Origin: JAPWJZ01 sp041287865
GTDB taxonomy: Bacteria; Pseudomonadota; Alphaproteobacteria; Micavibrionales; UBA2020
DNA length: 64,000 nucleotides
Direction of reading: 5' to 3'
Assembly (NCBI GenBank): GCA_041287865.1
Contig: JBGGMV010000115.1
Span: forward strand, 34,750-98,749
Shown: one piece after another, positions 23,401 to 31,859 of the stretch
How positions within the stretch are numbered: the stretch's first letter is position 1
Layout: the number at the start of each line of letters is the position of its first letter
Notes under the pieces: generated by a model
What the model was told of the DNA's origin: nothing
What the model saw: only the letters and a program-made list of their open reading frames with translations
Database searches by the model: none
Program-made: the position numbers and the translations under genes

Positions 23401-26400
23401 GGCACGGATAACGTGCTGTCCTCCATCACCTTCGATCTCAACCTCAATGGCACGAACGTCGAGAACCTGACACTGACCGGCGGCGATTCCATCGACGCGA
23501 TCGGCAACGGCGTTGTCAACACGCTGACCGGCAACGCGGGCAACAACACGCTGGATGGCGGCCTGCTCGCTGACACCATGGCAGGCGGTCTCGGTGACGA
23601 CCATTATGTCGTCGACAACGCGGGCGATGTGGTGACAGAAGCTGCAGCAGAGGGCAATGACACCGTCCACGCGGGCATCACCTATACCCTCGCCGCACTT
23701 GCCAACCTCGAGAACATCACGCTGACCGGCGCCACCGCGATTAACGCGACGGGTAACGCCAGCGTCAACATCCTGACCGGCAACAGCAACACCAACGTCC
23801 TTGACGGCGGCGCTGGCGCGGATACGCTGGCCGGTCTCGGCGGCAACGACACCTATACCGTGGACAACGCAGGCGACGTCGTGATCGAGCTGGTGGCCAG
23901 CGGCACCGACACCGTCAACTCCAGCGTTTCCTACACGCTCGCTGCCAACGTCGAAAACCTGACGCTGACCCTCGCTGCCAACGTCGACGCAACCGGCAAC
24001 GGCGACGTCAACATCCTCACCGGTAACGGCGGTAACAACACACTGAACGGCTTGGGCGGCGCGGATAACATGGCCGGCGGCCTCGGCAACGACACGTTTA
24101 TCGTCGACGAAGCCGGCGACATTGTGTCGGACACCGGCGGCACCGAACTTGTCATGGCAAGCGTCAGCTACGCGCTGGTTGCAGGCATCGAGAACCTGAC
24201 ACTGACCGGCAGCGCCAACATCAACGGCACGGGTACCAACGCGGTTGCCAACACCATCACCGGCAACAGCGGCGACAACACGCTGGATGGCGGCACGGGC
24301 ACCGATACGCTGATCGGCGGCCTTGGCAACGACACCTATATGCTTGACGTCGCAGCCGATGTCGTAACCGAGAACGCGTCGGAGGGCACGGATACCGTCC
24401 TGATCTCCGCCACCTACACCCTCGCGGCCAACGTCGAGAACCTTGTTCTGGGCGGCGTCGCGGCTATCAACGGCACGGGTAACGCCGAAAACAACACGCT
24501 GACCGGCAACTCGGCCGTCAACGCGCTGAACGGCCTTGCCGGTGCAGACACCATGATCGGCGGCGACGGCAACGACACCTATACCGTCGACAACGCGGGC
24601 GACGTGATCGTCGAGATCGCGGGCCAAGGCGCGACGGATGCGGTAAGCTCCTCCGTCTCCTACACGCTGTCCGACAACGTCGAGAACCTGACGCTCACCG
24701 GCGCTGCCGTAAGCGCCACGGGCAACAACGACGTCAACGTCCTGACCGGCACGACGAACGACAATACGCTGGACGGCGGCGTGGGCGCGGATACCATGAT
24801 CGGCCTTGCGGGCAACGACACCTATGTCGTCGACAACGCGGGTGACGTGGTGACGGAAGCGGCTGCGGCAGGCAACGATACTGTCAACGCCTCTATCACC
24901 TACTCCATCGCGGCGCTGGCCAACGTCGAGCACATTACGCTGACAGGCGCCGGCAACATCAACGCGACCGGCAACACCGGCAACAACAGCCTGACCGGCA
25001 ACACCGGCAACAACTCGCTGAACGGCGGCACGGGTAACGACACGATGGCCGGCGGCCTGGGCGACGACAACTACTTCGTAGACGCAGTCGGCGACGTGGT
25101 GACGGAGCTGGTAAGCGAAGGTACGGATACCGTGCAATCCTCCATCACCTACGTGCTGGGCACCAACCTCGAAAACCTCACGCTGCTGGCGGGCGCCGTC
25201 AACGCGACCGGCAACGGCCTTGGCAACACCATCACCGGCAACACCTCGGCCAACGTCATCGATGGCGGCCTGGGTGCGGACCTGATGATGGGCTCGACCG
25301 GCAACGACACCTATGTGGTGGATGACGCGGGCGACGTGGTGAGCGAGATCGCGGGAGAAGGCACGGATCTGGTGCAGTCCTCCGTCAGCTTCACTTTGGC
25401 GGGCACGGAGGCCGAAAACCTGACCCTGACCGGCGGTGCGAACATCAACGGCACGGGTTCGGTGGTCGTCAACACCATCACCGGCAACGCCGGCGACAAC
25501 ACGCTGGACGGCGGCGCGGGCGCGGATACGCTGATCGGCGGCACGGGTAACGACACCTATGTCACCGACAACGTCGGCGACGTGACGACAGAAAACCTGG
25601 GCGAAGGCACGGATACGGTGCGCAGCTCGGTCAACTGGACGCTAGCCGCGAACCTCGAGAACCTTGTGCTGATCGGTGTCACCAACATCAACGGCACGGG
25701 TAACGCCGCGATCAACATCATCACCGGCAACGACGGCAACAACACGCTGGACGGCGGCGCACTGGCCGACACCATGACCGGCGGTCTGGGCGACGACACC
25801 TATGTCATCGACACGCTGTCCGACGTGCTGATCGAAGCCGCCGGCGAAGGCACCGATACCGTCTCTACCGGCCTGACCTTCACGCTGGCCACCAACTTCG
25901 AGAACCTCGTTCTCACGGGCGGCGGCAGCGTCAACGGCTTCGGTAACGCGGTCAACAACAGCCTGACCGGGAACAGCGGCGCGAACACGCTGGATGGCGG
26001 TGCAGGCGCCGACACCATGATCGGTGGCACGGGCAACGACACCTACGTCGTCGACGAGTTGGGCGATATCGTGTCGGAAGGCGCTGGCGCTGGCACGGAT
26101 ACGGTGCAGTCGGCCATCAGCTACACGCTGGGCGTGAACGTCGAGAACCTGACGCTGACCGGAGCTTCCAATATCGACGGCACGGGTAACACGCTCAACA
26201 ACGTCATCATCGGTAACACGGGCAGCAACGTGCTGAACGGCGGCACCGGCGCTGATACGCTGACGGGCGGGCTCTCGGACGATATCTTCTTCATCGAGAA
26301 CTCGGGCGACGTGGTGACGGACTTTACCGCAGCACAGGGCGACGCGATCGACATCGCCGACCTGCTGATCGGTTACGACCCCTTCATCACCTTCCTGACC

Positions 26401-26565
26401 GATTACGTCCAGATCACCGACAACGGCGGCAACAGCGAGATCCGCGTCGATGCGGACGGCCTTGCCAACGGCACGAACTTCGTGCTGGTCGGCACGCTCA
26501 CGGGCGTCACGGGCTTCACCGATGAAGACCTGATGGTGACCAACGGCAACCTGATCGTCCAGTAA
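17500..26565 (+). CDS. giant RTX-like calcium-binding repeat protein
   Basis: A 3021-residue protein with no N-terminal signal peptide. After about 52 residues of nonapeptide-like GGNDxLNG motifs come 35 tandem units of about 82 residues. Each holds a GNDTYxVDNAGDVVTE stretch, a YTLGANVENLTLTG beta segment and TGNxxNNTLDGGAGADTM nonapeptides. The last 97 residues (DDIFFIENSGDVVTDF, IDIADLL, ending NGNLIVQ) resemble a type I secretion target domain. It is therefore probably a secreted or surface adhesin that binds calcium; no ABC exporter is in the window. TGGAG precedes the ATG and a strong terminator follows. The protein is acidic and has almost no cysteine. Confidence 0.85.
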   Translation: MAVFTGTANNDALNGTTTNDTLNGLGGTDILNGNGGNDVLNGGTEADIMNGGQGNDIYDVENAGDTVNENALEGTDLVRATISYALTANVENLTLTGAAAINGTGNSLNNTILGNTGVNILSGGGGNDLLNGGTNADTMDGGLGDDVFVVDNAGDVVIEAAGEGTDTVQSSVNYTLGADVEKLTLTGTAVVGTGNILDNVIIGNSANNTLTGDDGADTLNGGAGNDTMVGGIGNDTYVVDKTTDVVTELGGEGTDTVQSSVTYTLGANVENLTLLGTSAINGTGNGDDNTITGNTANNTLNGMVGADTMIGLGGNDLYIVDDAGDVVTEGAAAGIDTVQTGTSYTLGANVENVTLTGVGNINATGNTLVNTIIGNAGDNTLDGGAGADKMTGGLGDDTYIIDNAADGITEATGGGTDTVQASSTYTLATNLENLTLTGVANINGTGNSAVNIITGNTGNNTLSGAAGADTMIGGAGNDTYIVDNALDVITEIGGEGTDSVTASISYTLGANVENLTLGGTALINGTGNTDNNTIIGNSANNVLTGDDGNDFLNGLAGNDTMIGGDGDDTYVVDRATDVVTEAAGEGTDTVQSSVTYTVGAEVENLVLTGTSAINGTGGAGTNTLTGNAVNNILDGAAGADTMIGLAGNDTYVVDDAGDVVTEVALGGLDTVNASITYTLGAEVESLNLTGIGNNDGTGNALANTINGNAGDNTLDGGLGADKLAGGLGNDTYVVDNIADTVTEATGAGTDTVESSVNHTLASNVENLTLTGIANINATGNAAVNTLTGNTGNNTLSGAAGADTMIGGDGNDTYIVDNAGDTVTEAALGGTDSVQSAVTYTLGADVENLTLTGTGTINGTGNADVNTITGNSGNNVLDGAAGADTMVGGLGNDTYVVDDMADVVTEGAAAGTDLVQTDITYTLGANVENLTLTGVSAIDGTGNALANTLTGNTANNTLDGAAGADKLLGGDGDDTYVVDNALDVVTENALEGTADTVNSAVTFALGANVENLTLTGAGVINGTGNADVNIITGNISANTLNGAAGADTMIGGLGNDTYIVDNAADVVTELGSEGTDTVSSTVTYTLGANVENLTLGGASALNGTGNGDANVITGNNSNNVLDGAAGADTLIGGLGNDTYVVDDAGDVVTEAVTAGTDLVQASVTHTLAVNVENLTLTGGTNINATGNAAVNIITGNTGDNVLDGAAGVDTLIGGDGNDTYVVDSTTEVVTELAAQGTDTVNAGVNFTLGANVENLTLTGVANINGTGNADINTITGNSGNNTLNGMAGADTMIGGLGDDTYIVDNALDVVTEAAAAGADTVQASFTYTLGANIESLVLTGVTAIDGTGNADVNTLTGNSANNTLDGAVGADTMIGGLGNDTYIVDNTGDTITENTGEGTDTVSADASYTLGANLENLTLTGVANITGTGNSGVNFITGNDGNNTLDGGTNADAMIGGLGDDTYIVDHAGDVVTEQAGEGTDTVQTAADYTLGANIENLTLTGLATINGTGNGDANVITGNAANNTLNGGAGIDTLIGGIGDDTYVVDDAADVVTEAAGEGADTVQSTVTYTLGANVESLVLAAGAGNIDGTGNTGVNTLTGNEGNNTLDGAAGADTMIGGLGDDTYMADNAGDVATEAAAAGTDTVIANVSFSIAGFVNVENLTLTGAATNATGNINVNTLTGTAGANALNGLGGADTMIGGDGNDTYTVDDSGDTIIENAAEGTDLVQSAASYTLGANIENLTLTLLASVDGTGNADNNTITGNNGNNTLNGMAGADVMIGAGGNDTYVVDNVGDVVTEAAGGGTDAVISQLTYTLGANLESLVLAATFGNINGTGNTLNNTITGNEGNNLLDGAAGADTMIGGDGNDTYAVDSAGDTIVEGAGQLGDVDLVNSIVTYTLAANLENLTLSGANLDGTGNALVNTITGTAGNNILDGAGGADTMIGGLGNDTYVIDDIGDVIVEAGGAGTDNVLSSITFDLNLNGTNVENLTLTGGDSIDAIGNGVVNTLTGNAGNNTLDGGLLADTMAGGLGDDHYVVDNAGDVVTEAAAEGNDTVHAGITYTLAALANLENITLTGATAINATGNASVNILTGNSNTNVLDGGAGADTLAGLGGNDTYTVDNAGDVVIELVASGTDTVNSSVSYTLAANVENLTLTLAANVDATGNGDVNILTGNGGNNTLNGLGGADNMAGGLGNDTFIVDEAGDIVSDTGGTELVMASVSYALVAGIENLTLTGSANINGTGTNAVANTITGNSGDNTLDGGTGTDTLIGGLGNDTYMLDVAADVVTENASEGTDTVLISATYTLAANVENLVLGGVAAINGTGNAENNTLTGNSAVNALNGLAGADTMIGGDGNDTYTVDNAGDVIVEIAGQGATDAVSSSVSYTLSDNVENLTLTGAAVSATGNNDVNVLTGTTNDNTLDGGVGADTMIGLAGNDTYVVDNAGDVVTEAAAAGNDTVNASITYSIAALANVEHITLTGAGNINATGNTGNNSLTGNTGNNSLNGGTGNDTMAGGLGDDNYFVDAVGDVVTELVSEGTDTVQSSITYVLGTNLENLTLLAGAVNATGNGLGNTITGNTSANVIDGGLGADLMMGSTGNDTYVVDDAGDVVSEIAGEGTDLVQSSVSFTLAGTEAENLTLTGGANINGTGSVVVNTITGNAGDNTLDGGAGADTLIGGTGNDTYVTDNVGDVTTENLGEGTDTVRSSVNWTLAANLENLVLIGVTNINGTGNAAINIITGNDGNNTLDGGALADTMTGGLGDDTYVIDTLSDVLIEAAGEGTDTVSTGLTFTLATNFENLVLTGGGSVNGFGNAVNNSLTGNSGANTLDGGAGADTMIGGTGNDTYVVDELGDIVSEGAGAGTDTVQSAISYTLGVNVENLTLTGASNIDGTGNTLNNVIIGNTGSNVLNGGTGADTLTGGLSDDIFFIENSGDVVTDFTAAQGDAIDIADLLIGYDPFITFLTDYVQITDNGGNSEIRVDADGLANGTNFVLVGTLTGVTGFTDEDLMVTNGNLIVQ
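17656..26271 (+). repeat. 35 tandem coding repeats of about 246 bp
   Basis: Counted from the translated GNDxYxVD cores: 35 units and a partial 36th that begins the C-terminal domain. Most units are 81-82 codons; units 1, 2 and 6 carry an additional nonapeptide. The copies are diverged rather than identical, so the array is not freshly expanded. The code bias (GGC, AAC, ACC) is uniform along it. Confidence 0.85.
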
Positions 26566-26580
26566 GCCTGAAACAGATAA

Positions 26581-26620
26581 ATCCCCGCCCTGTTAGGCGC
26601 AGGGCGGGGATTTTCTTTTG
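26581..26620 (+). terminator. Rho-independent terminator after the RTX-like gene
   Basis: ATCCCCGCCCTG (26581-26592) pairs perfectly with CAGGGCGGGGAT (26600-26611) around a 7-base loop, followed by a T-rich tail. It lies 15 bases past the stop codon and separates the giant gene from the ETF-QO gene. Confidence 0.92.
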
Positions 26621-26664
26621 TCCTTGGTTTGGCTATATTTCCTTGAAGCAGAAGGAATGTGATT

Positions 26665-28296
26665 ATGGATACTACTCCGCGCGATGTCATGAACTATGAC
26701 GTAGTGATCGTGGGCGCAGGCCCCGCCGGCCTTTCCGCCGCCATCAGGCTCAAGCAGCTGAAGCCGGAGCTGACCGTCTGCGTGCTCGAAAAAGGCTCGG
26801 AGGTGGGCGCGCATCTGATGTCCGGCGGCGTGCTGGAGCCGCGCGCACTGAACGAGCTGATCCCCGACTGGAAGGACAAGGGCGCGCCGCTGACGGCCGC
26901 CGTCACCAAAGACAAATTCCTGTTCCTGACGGCAACCAGGGCCTTCCGCCTGCCCACGCCGCCGCAGATGCACAACAAGGGCAATTATATCTTCAGCATC
27001 GGCATCTTCGGCAAATGGCTGGCCGAGCAGGCGCAGGCGCTGGGCGTTGAAATCTACGCCGGCTTCGCCGCCGCTGAAGTGCTGTATAACGACGACGGTT
27101 CGGTGAAGGGCGTCGCCACGGGCGATATGGGCATCGGCAAGAACGGCGAGCCCACCGCCGCCTTTCAGCGCGGCATGGAGCTGCACGCGAAGCAGACGGT
27201 ATTGGCCGAGGGCTGCCGCGGATCGCTCACCAAAATCCTGTTCGATAAATTCGCCTTGCGCAAGGATTGCGATCCGCAGACCTATGGCATTGGCATCAAA
27301 GAACTTTGGGAAGTGCCGAAGGAGAAGCACCAGCAGGGCTTGGTGGTGCATACCGCCGGCTGGCCCATGGACAGCAAGACCTATGGCGGATCGTGGATGT
27401 ATCATGCCGAGAACAATGTCGTTTCCATCGGCTTTGTCATCGGGCTCGACTACGAGAACCCCTATCTCTCCCCCTTCCACGAATTCCAGCGTTTCAAGAC
27501 ACATCCGGAAGTGCGCAAATACCTCGAGGGCGGCAAGCGCATCAGTTACGGCGCGCGTGCGCTGTCGGAGGGCGGCTTGCAATCGCTGCCCAAGCTCACC
27601 TTCCCGGGCGGCCTGCTGATCGGCGATACGGCCGGTTTCCTGAACGTGCCGAAAATCAAGGGCACACATGCCGCGATGAAATCGGGCATGCTGGCAGCGG
27701 AAGCGCTGGCCGAACTGTTCGGCGCGGGCGAAGCGACGGGCAAGGAAGCGGTGTCTTACACTGACAAATTCAAGGCCAGCTGGCTCTATGCCGAGTTGCA
27801 CCGCGTACGCAATATCCGCCCCAGTTTCCATTTCGGCTTTATCTGGGGCTTTATCTATTCCGCCATCGACACGGTTTTCCTGCGCGGCAAGGCGCCATGG
27901 ACATTCCACAACCGCGCCGACCATAGCGCGCTGAAAAAGGCGAAGGATAGCAAGCAGATCGAATATCCGAAGCCCGATGGTGTGCTGATGTTCGATAAAA
28001 TGTCGTCGGTGTTTATCTCCAACACCAACCATGAAGAAGACCAGCCCTGCCACCTGAAGCTGCGCGACCCGAGCATTCCGATCGCCAAGAACCTGCCCGA
28101 ATACGCCGAACCCGCGCAGCGTTACTGCCCCGCCGGTGTCTACGAAGTGGTGACGGGCCCCGATGGCCAGCCGAAATTCCAGATCAACGCGCAGAACTGC
28201 GTGCATTGCAAGACCTGCGATATCAAGGACCCGGCGCAGAATATCGACTGGACCGTGCCGCAAGGCGGAGGCGGCCCCAATTACTCAGGCATGTGA
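26665..28296 (+). CDS. electron transfer flavoprotein-ubiquinone oxidoreductase
   Basis: A 543-residue inner-membrane-associated enzyme that passes electrons from ETF to ubiquinone, linking fatty-acid and amino-acid oxidation to respiration. The FAD-binding motif VGAGPAGLSAA is at the N-terminus. GDTAGFLNVPKIKGTHAAMKSG and the C-terminal 4Fe-4S segment with CVHCKTCDIKDP plus an earlier YCPAGVYE cysteine are all family hallmarks. It ends GGGGPNYSGM as expected. The ATG at 26665 has AAGGA nine bases upstream and is preferred over a GTG six bases earlier. The ETF subunits are not in the window. Confidence 0.95.
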   Translation: MDTTPRDVMNYDVVIVGAGPAGLSAAIRLKQLKPELTVCVLEKGSEVGAHLMSGGVLEPRALNELIPDWKDKGAPLTAAVTKDKFLFLTATRAFRLPTPPQMHNKGNYIFSIGIFGKWLAEQAQALGVEIYAGFAAAEVLYNDDGSVKGVATGDMGIGKNGEPTAAFQRGMELHAKQTVLAEGCRGSLTKILFDKFALRKDCDPQTYGIGIKELWEVPKEKHQQGLVVHTAGWPMDSKTYGGSWMYHAENNVVSIGFVIGLDYENPYLSPFHEFQRFKTHPEVRKYLEGGKRISYGARALSEGGLQSLPKLTFPGGLLIGDTAGFLNVPKIKGTHAAMKSGMLAAEALAELFGAGEATGKEAVSYTDKFKASWLYAELHRVRNIRPSFHFGFIWGFIYSAIDTVFLRGKAPWTFHNRADHSALKKAKDSKQIEYPKPDGVLMFDKMSSVFISNTNHEEDQPCHLKLRDPSIPIAKNLPEYAEPAQRYCPAGVYEVVTGPDGQPKFQINAQNCVHCKTCDIKDPAQNIDWTVPQGGGGPNYSGM

Positions 28297-28339
28297 AGTC
28301 AAAATCCCCCTTCCGCCCGGAACGGGGTGGAAACCACAC

Positions 28340-30700
28340 CTGAAACAGGCCTTCAGGAAGCTGAAGCGTTTCTGCATTTATGTCGCGGTAATCACCGCCA
28401 TCTACCTGCTGGCGCTGATCCAGCCCTGGGAAGCCCCGCGCCGGCCCATCATCAACGACGTGACGCAACTGAACCCGACGGCGCTGGAAGCCTCGATCGC
28501 GCCGCGCAGCATTGCCGACCTAAAACAGATATTGAAGGAAAGCAGCGGGCCGATTTCAATCGGCGGCGCGCGCTATTCGATGGGCGGGCAAGGCTTTACC
28601 GAAGGCGCGCTGCATATCGACATGCGCGGCATGAACAAGATTATTTCCGTCGACAAGAAATCCATGACTGCGACGGTCGAGGCCGGCTTGACATGGCGGC
28701 AATTGCTGGACGAGCTCGACAAGCAGGGGCTTTCTCCCAAAATCATGCAGACCTACAGCAATTTCACCATCGGCGGCACGCTGTCGGTGAATGCGCACGG
28801 GCGTTATGTGGGGCAAGGGCCCGTCATCTTGTCGGTCAAATCGATCAAGGTTGTGCTGGCCGACGGCAGCGTGGTGGAGGCATCGCGCGAGCGTTACAGC
28901 GATATCTTCTTCGCCGCCATCGGCGGTTACGGCGGCATCGGTATTATCGCCGAAGCCGTGCTGGAGCTAACCCATAACACCCGCATCGCGCGCGGCACGG
29001 CGCAGATGGCGGCGGCAGACTATGCTGCGTACTTCACTAAACTGGTGCGGGACGACGCCAAGGCCGTCTTCCACAATGCCGACCTCTACCCGCCCGATTT
29101 CGACAAAGTGAACGCGGTCACATGGAAGCAAACCGATGATGCGGCGACCGAGCCGCTGCGTCTTGTGCCGCGCGACAGGATTTACTGGAAGGAACTGCTA
29201 TCCCTCCTCGCCATTTCCGAAGTCCCCGGCGGCAAGGAATGGCGGCGCACGTGGCTCGACCCCCGCCTGTACGGCGAAAAACGCGTCGAATGGCGCAACT
29301 TCGAGGCCAGTTACGACACGGCGGAGCTGGAGCCGCTAACGCGATATTTTTCCACCTATGCCCTTGCGGAATTTTTTATTCCCGCCACAAAATTCGATGA
29401 ATTCCTGCCGAAGCTGCGCGAGATTCTCCAGCGCAACGATGTCAACGTCGTCAATATCTCGATCCGCCACGCGCTGCCAGATGCCCATACGCTGCTGTCC
29501 TGGGCGCCGGTGGAAACTTTCTGCTTCGTGATCTATTACAAGCAGGGCAAGACCCAAAAAGACAAGGACGCAACAGGCGCATGGATCAGGGAGATGACCG
29601 ATGCGACTGTAGCGTCGGAAGGGCGCTATTACCTCACCTACCAGCCCCATGCGACGCTGCAGCAGTTTTTAAAGGCTTTCCCGCGCGCGCCGGAATTCTT
29701 TAAACTGAAAGAAAAGCTCGACCCCCAATACCGCTTCCGTAGCAAGCTGTGGGATAAATATTATTATCGCAGCGAGGATGAAAAACAGGCACGTATCGAG
29801 GCCGACGCGTTTGAGGGCTACCGCCGCCCGCAGGAGCGCAGCGTCATGTCCCTGCCCGAATGGCACGGGATTTTCACGGCCGACGAATATGCGCAGCTGA
29901 TCCGCAAATCCGCGCCCAGCGACTTTCCCTACCTGACGGCGACGCTGCAATATTGGGAAGGGTACCACCGCGCCATCCGCGAGACATGGGATGCCTATCC
30001 CCGCGACTGGAAAACGATTGGCACATCGTCGCTGGCGGCTTTTGATTTCACGCTCGCCACGCTAGCCAAGGGGCTTTACGAGAATACGCTGGGCGGCATT
30101 TTCGAATGGGCGGCGGGGCGCAAGGCGCTCAAGAAAGACATGGTGCTGGAAAATTTCCAGCAGCAGGTGGCGGAGGATTACGCAGGCTTTGCCCATTTCC
30201 GCCCTGCCCGCGATTACCCCTTCCCCGACAAGATCAAGGCGTTCTGGAACCTTGATGAAGACCCGAAGAGCAGCCTTGCCCGCGCCATGGAACGGCGATT
30301 GTCATTCACCACGGAACTGGCCGCCAGCGCGCTACGCGCCAAGGTGCAGTCCTACGGCGAAAAACCGCCTGAAACCACCGGCGCAATTATCATTCAAAAA
30401 GGCAAATACGCCTTCACCCTCCTGCCCGCCCGTCAGGGCTTCACCGAAAAGGCGCAGGAGTTGCTGAAGGACGGCGCGAAATTTATCGAGATCGCGGGCA
30501 ATAAATCCATCATGGCCAGTTTCCTTGCGCCCAAAAAATGGAAGGATGACGGCAGCCAGGTCATCCTTTACGATGCGCCCCTGCTGACCGCGCCGCAGTT
30601 ACGCCGCGTCTATGTCATTGTGCAGGTCGATAAACTGCATACGATTATCCCCGCCCTTGACGAACAGGGCGTGACGCTGGAACATCTGTTCGATTATTAG
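28340..30700 (+). CDS. FAD-linked oxidase with membrane anchor and unknown C-terminal half
   Basis: About 786 residues. One membrane segment (CIYVAVITAIYLLALI) precedes a PCMH-type FAD domain (SGPISIGGARYSMGGQGF, YSNFTIGGTLSVNAHG, GGYGGIGIIAEAVLEL), as in berberine-bridge/D-lactate-type oxidases. From about residue 470 the sequence matches nothing I recognise (MSLPEWHGIFTADEY, FRPARDYPFPDKIKAFW) and looks like a separate domain. The only ATG upstream lies 134 bp inside ETF-QO. A CTG at 28340 with GGGGTGG before it keeps the membrane anchor; a GTG at 28460 would lose it. The stop overlaps that of the convergent hydrolase gene. Confidence 0.7.
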   Translation: MKQAFRKLKRFCIYVAVITAIYLLALIQPWEAPRRPIINDVTQLNPTALEASIAPRSIADLKQILKESSGPISIGGARYSMGGQGFTEGALHIDMRGMNKIISVDKKSMTATVEAGLTWRQLLDELDKQGLSPKIMQTYSNFTIGGTLSVNAHGRYVGQGPVILSVKSIKVVLADGSVVEASRERYSDIFFAAIGGYGGIGIIAEAVLELTHNTRIARGTAQMAAADYAAYFTKLVRDDAKAVFHNADLYPPDFDKVNAVTWKQTDDAATEPLRLVPRDRIYWKELLSLLAISEVPGGKEWRRTWLDPRLYGEKRVEWRNFEASYDTAELEPLTRYFSTYALAEFFIPATKFDEFLPKLREILQRNDVNVVNISIRHALPDAHTLLSWAPVETFCFVIYYKQGKTQKDKDATGAWIREMTDATVASEGRYYLTYQPHATLQQFLKAFPRAPEFFKLKEKLDPQYRFRSKLWDKYYYRSEDEKQARIEADAFEGYRRPQERSVMSLPEWHGIFTADEYAQLIRKSAPSDFPYLTATLQYWEGYHRAIRETWDAYPRDWKTIGTSSLAAFDFTLATLAKGLYENTLGGIFEWAAGRKALKKDMVLENFQQQVAEDYAGFAHFRPARDYPFPDKIKAFWNLDEDPKSSLARAMERRLSFTTELAASALRAKVQSYGEKPPETTGAIIIQKGKYAFTLLPARQGFTEKAQELLKDGAKFIEIAGNKSIMASFLAPKKWKDDGSQVILYDAPLLTAPQLRRVYVIVQVDKLHTIIPALDEQGVTLEHLFDY

Positions 30701-31551
30701 GGTTTCGGTTTCTTCTTGAAGAACTGCTTCTTCGCGTCTTTTTGTACCCATGCAGGGTTTTCAGGCTGCTGGGGCGCGGATTTCGCGGGCATAAAGAGCG
30801 CGGGGTATTTCGCCTTGTCGAAGGGCTTCCAGTCGCCCTCTTTCTGCGACAGGCGGTCGAGCACGACGGCGATGGTGATGGAATTGGCGGTCATGCCAAG
30901 GTGGCTGCCGTAGACCTCGACGTTTTCGCTTTCGGCCGTCTTCGGGTTGATGGCGGCTTTCCAGTTGATGATGCCGTCGGCCTGAGAGTAAAGCGAAGAC
31001 GTGGGCACGGGCGGCGGCGTCAAGCAGCGGGCGCCGATATCGTCATGGCCCTTGTGCACACTATTCGGGTTCATCGCGTCGTAGAAACGCGCCAGCGCAG
31101 CCGATGATCCTTCGGCCGGGTCGTCCATCTTGCCGAAGGGCGTGCCCAGCGTGATGACATCGCGCACCATATGGGGGAATTCCCGCGCCAGTTCGCGCGC
31201 GTAAATGCCGCCAAGGCTATGGCCCACCAGCGAGACTTTCTGCTTGCCGCCGGCCTCGTAAACTTCCTTGAGGCGTTTTTTCAGGTGCTGGGCGGTGGTT
31301 TCGTCGAAACCGGTATTCATTCCGTTATCCCATGTATGGGCCTTGTAGCCCTTTTCCTCGATCCGCTGGCGCAGCGGCGCGGTGAAGGCATCGGTTGTCA
31401 TGAAACCGGGCAGGATCAGCACCGGATGTCCGTCGCCTGCGGGCAGGCTGTCCTTCACCATCTGCCAGCCGATGTGATGCGTGCCGGCCTCCAGCGCTGC
31501 GCGGTGGAGCTCGGTTGCCGAGTTGAACAGGTCTGACAGCCTTTTGAACAT
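30697..31551 (-). CDS. lipase-like alpha/beta hydrolase
   Basis: A 284-residue hydrolase. The oxyanion region (HPVLILPGFMTTD) and the nucleophile elbow GHSLGG (serine near residue 113) are clear. The catalytic acid and histidine are likely in SQADGIINW and VEVYGSHLGM. It resembles triacylglycerol-lipase or PGAP1-like esterases. There is no signal peptide and a strongly basic tail (KKQFFKKKPKP). The true substrate is unknown. AAGGA precedes the ATG. It is convergent with the FAD-linked oxidase gene, and the two stop codons overlap. Confidence 0.8.
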   Translation of the reverse strand: MFKRLSDLFNSATELHRAALEAGTHHIGWQMVKDSLPAGDGHPVLILPGFMTTDAFTAPLRQRIEEKGYKAHTWDNGMNTGFDETTAQHLKKRLKEVYEAGGKQKVSLVGHSLGGIYARELAREFPHMVRDVITLGTPFGKMDDPAEGSSAALARFYDAMNPNSVHKGHDDIGARCLTPPPVPTSSLYSQADGIINWKAAINPKTAESENVEVYGSHLGMTANSITIAVVLDRLSQKEGDWKPFDKAKYPALFMPAKSAPQQPENPAWVQKDAKKQFFKKKPKP

Positions 31552-31859
31552 GGTGTCCTTAAAGGGCGATTCTTAACAGTGATGGATGCGCGGGACTATG
31601 CGCCGCGTTAGCCCTCCACACAAGCAGAAAGGAATTTGTTCACATAATGTTGCGGCGCCGTTCCGCAATTCGCAACTTAATGATTTCCCAAGATAATTTT
31701 AGTGCGTCCCTGCGCATTATTATTACGTAAAAATAATTCTATATCGATATATGTATAGGTCACCAGTTGTTAACCACTCTGTGAGAAAGTGTAGTTAGGG
31801 AATTAGGGCCCTTGCAGCGGGCGGCTGCAGCAAAGAAGTAACTGAAAGTAAGGCAAATT
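31552..31859. promoter_or_regulatory. 308-bp intergenic region with a 22-bp near-palindrome
   Basis: The region separates divergent genes (hydrolase leftwards, TPR protein rightwards). ATTATTATTAC/GTAAAAATAAT at 31716-31737 is a near-perfect inverted repeat with one mismatched pair. A GC-rich GCAGCGGGCGGCTGC hairpin lies at about 31815-31830, in the leader of the TPR gene. I could not place a confident -35/-10 pair. No coding sequence or RNA gene was seen. Confidence 0.35.

Noticed and set aside
22573..25137. 854-codon open frame antisense to the RTX-like gene
   Set aside because: Same cause: a mirror of the tandem repeat units.
17656..26271. Regular periodicity that could suggest a CRISPR or satellite array
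   Set aside because: The period is about 246 bp, the units are diverged, coding and in frame throughout, so it is a protein repeat.
26593..28263. 556-codon minus-strand frame opposite ETF-QO
   Set aside because: The plus strand has the full ETF-QO signature; the other is a shadow frame.
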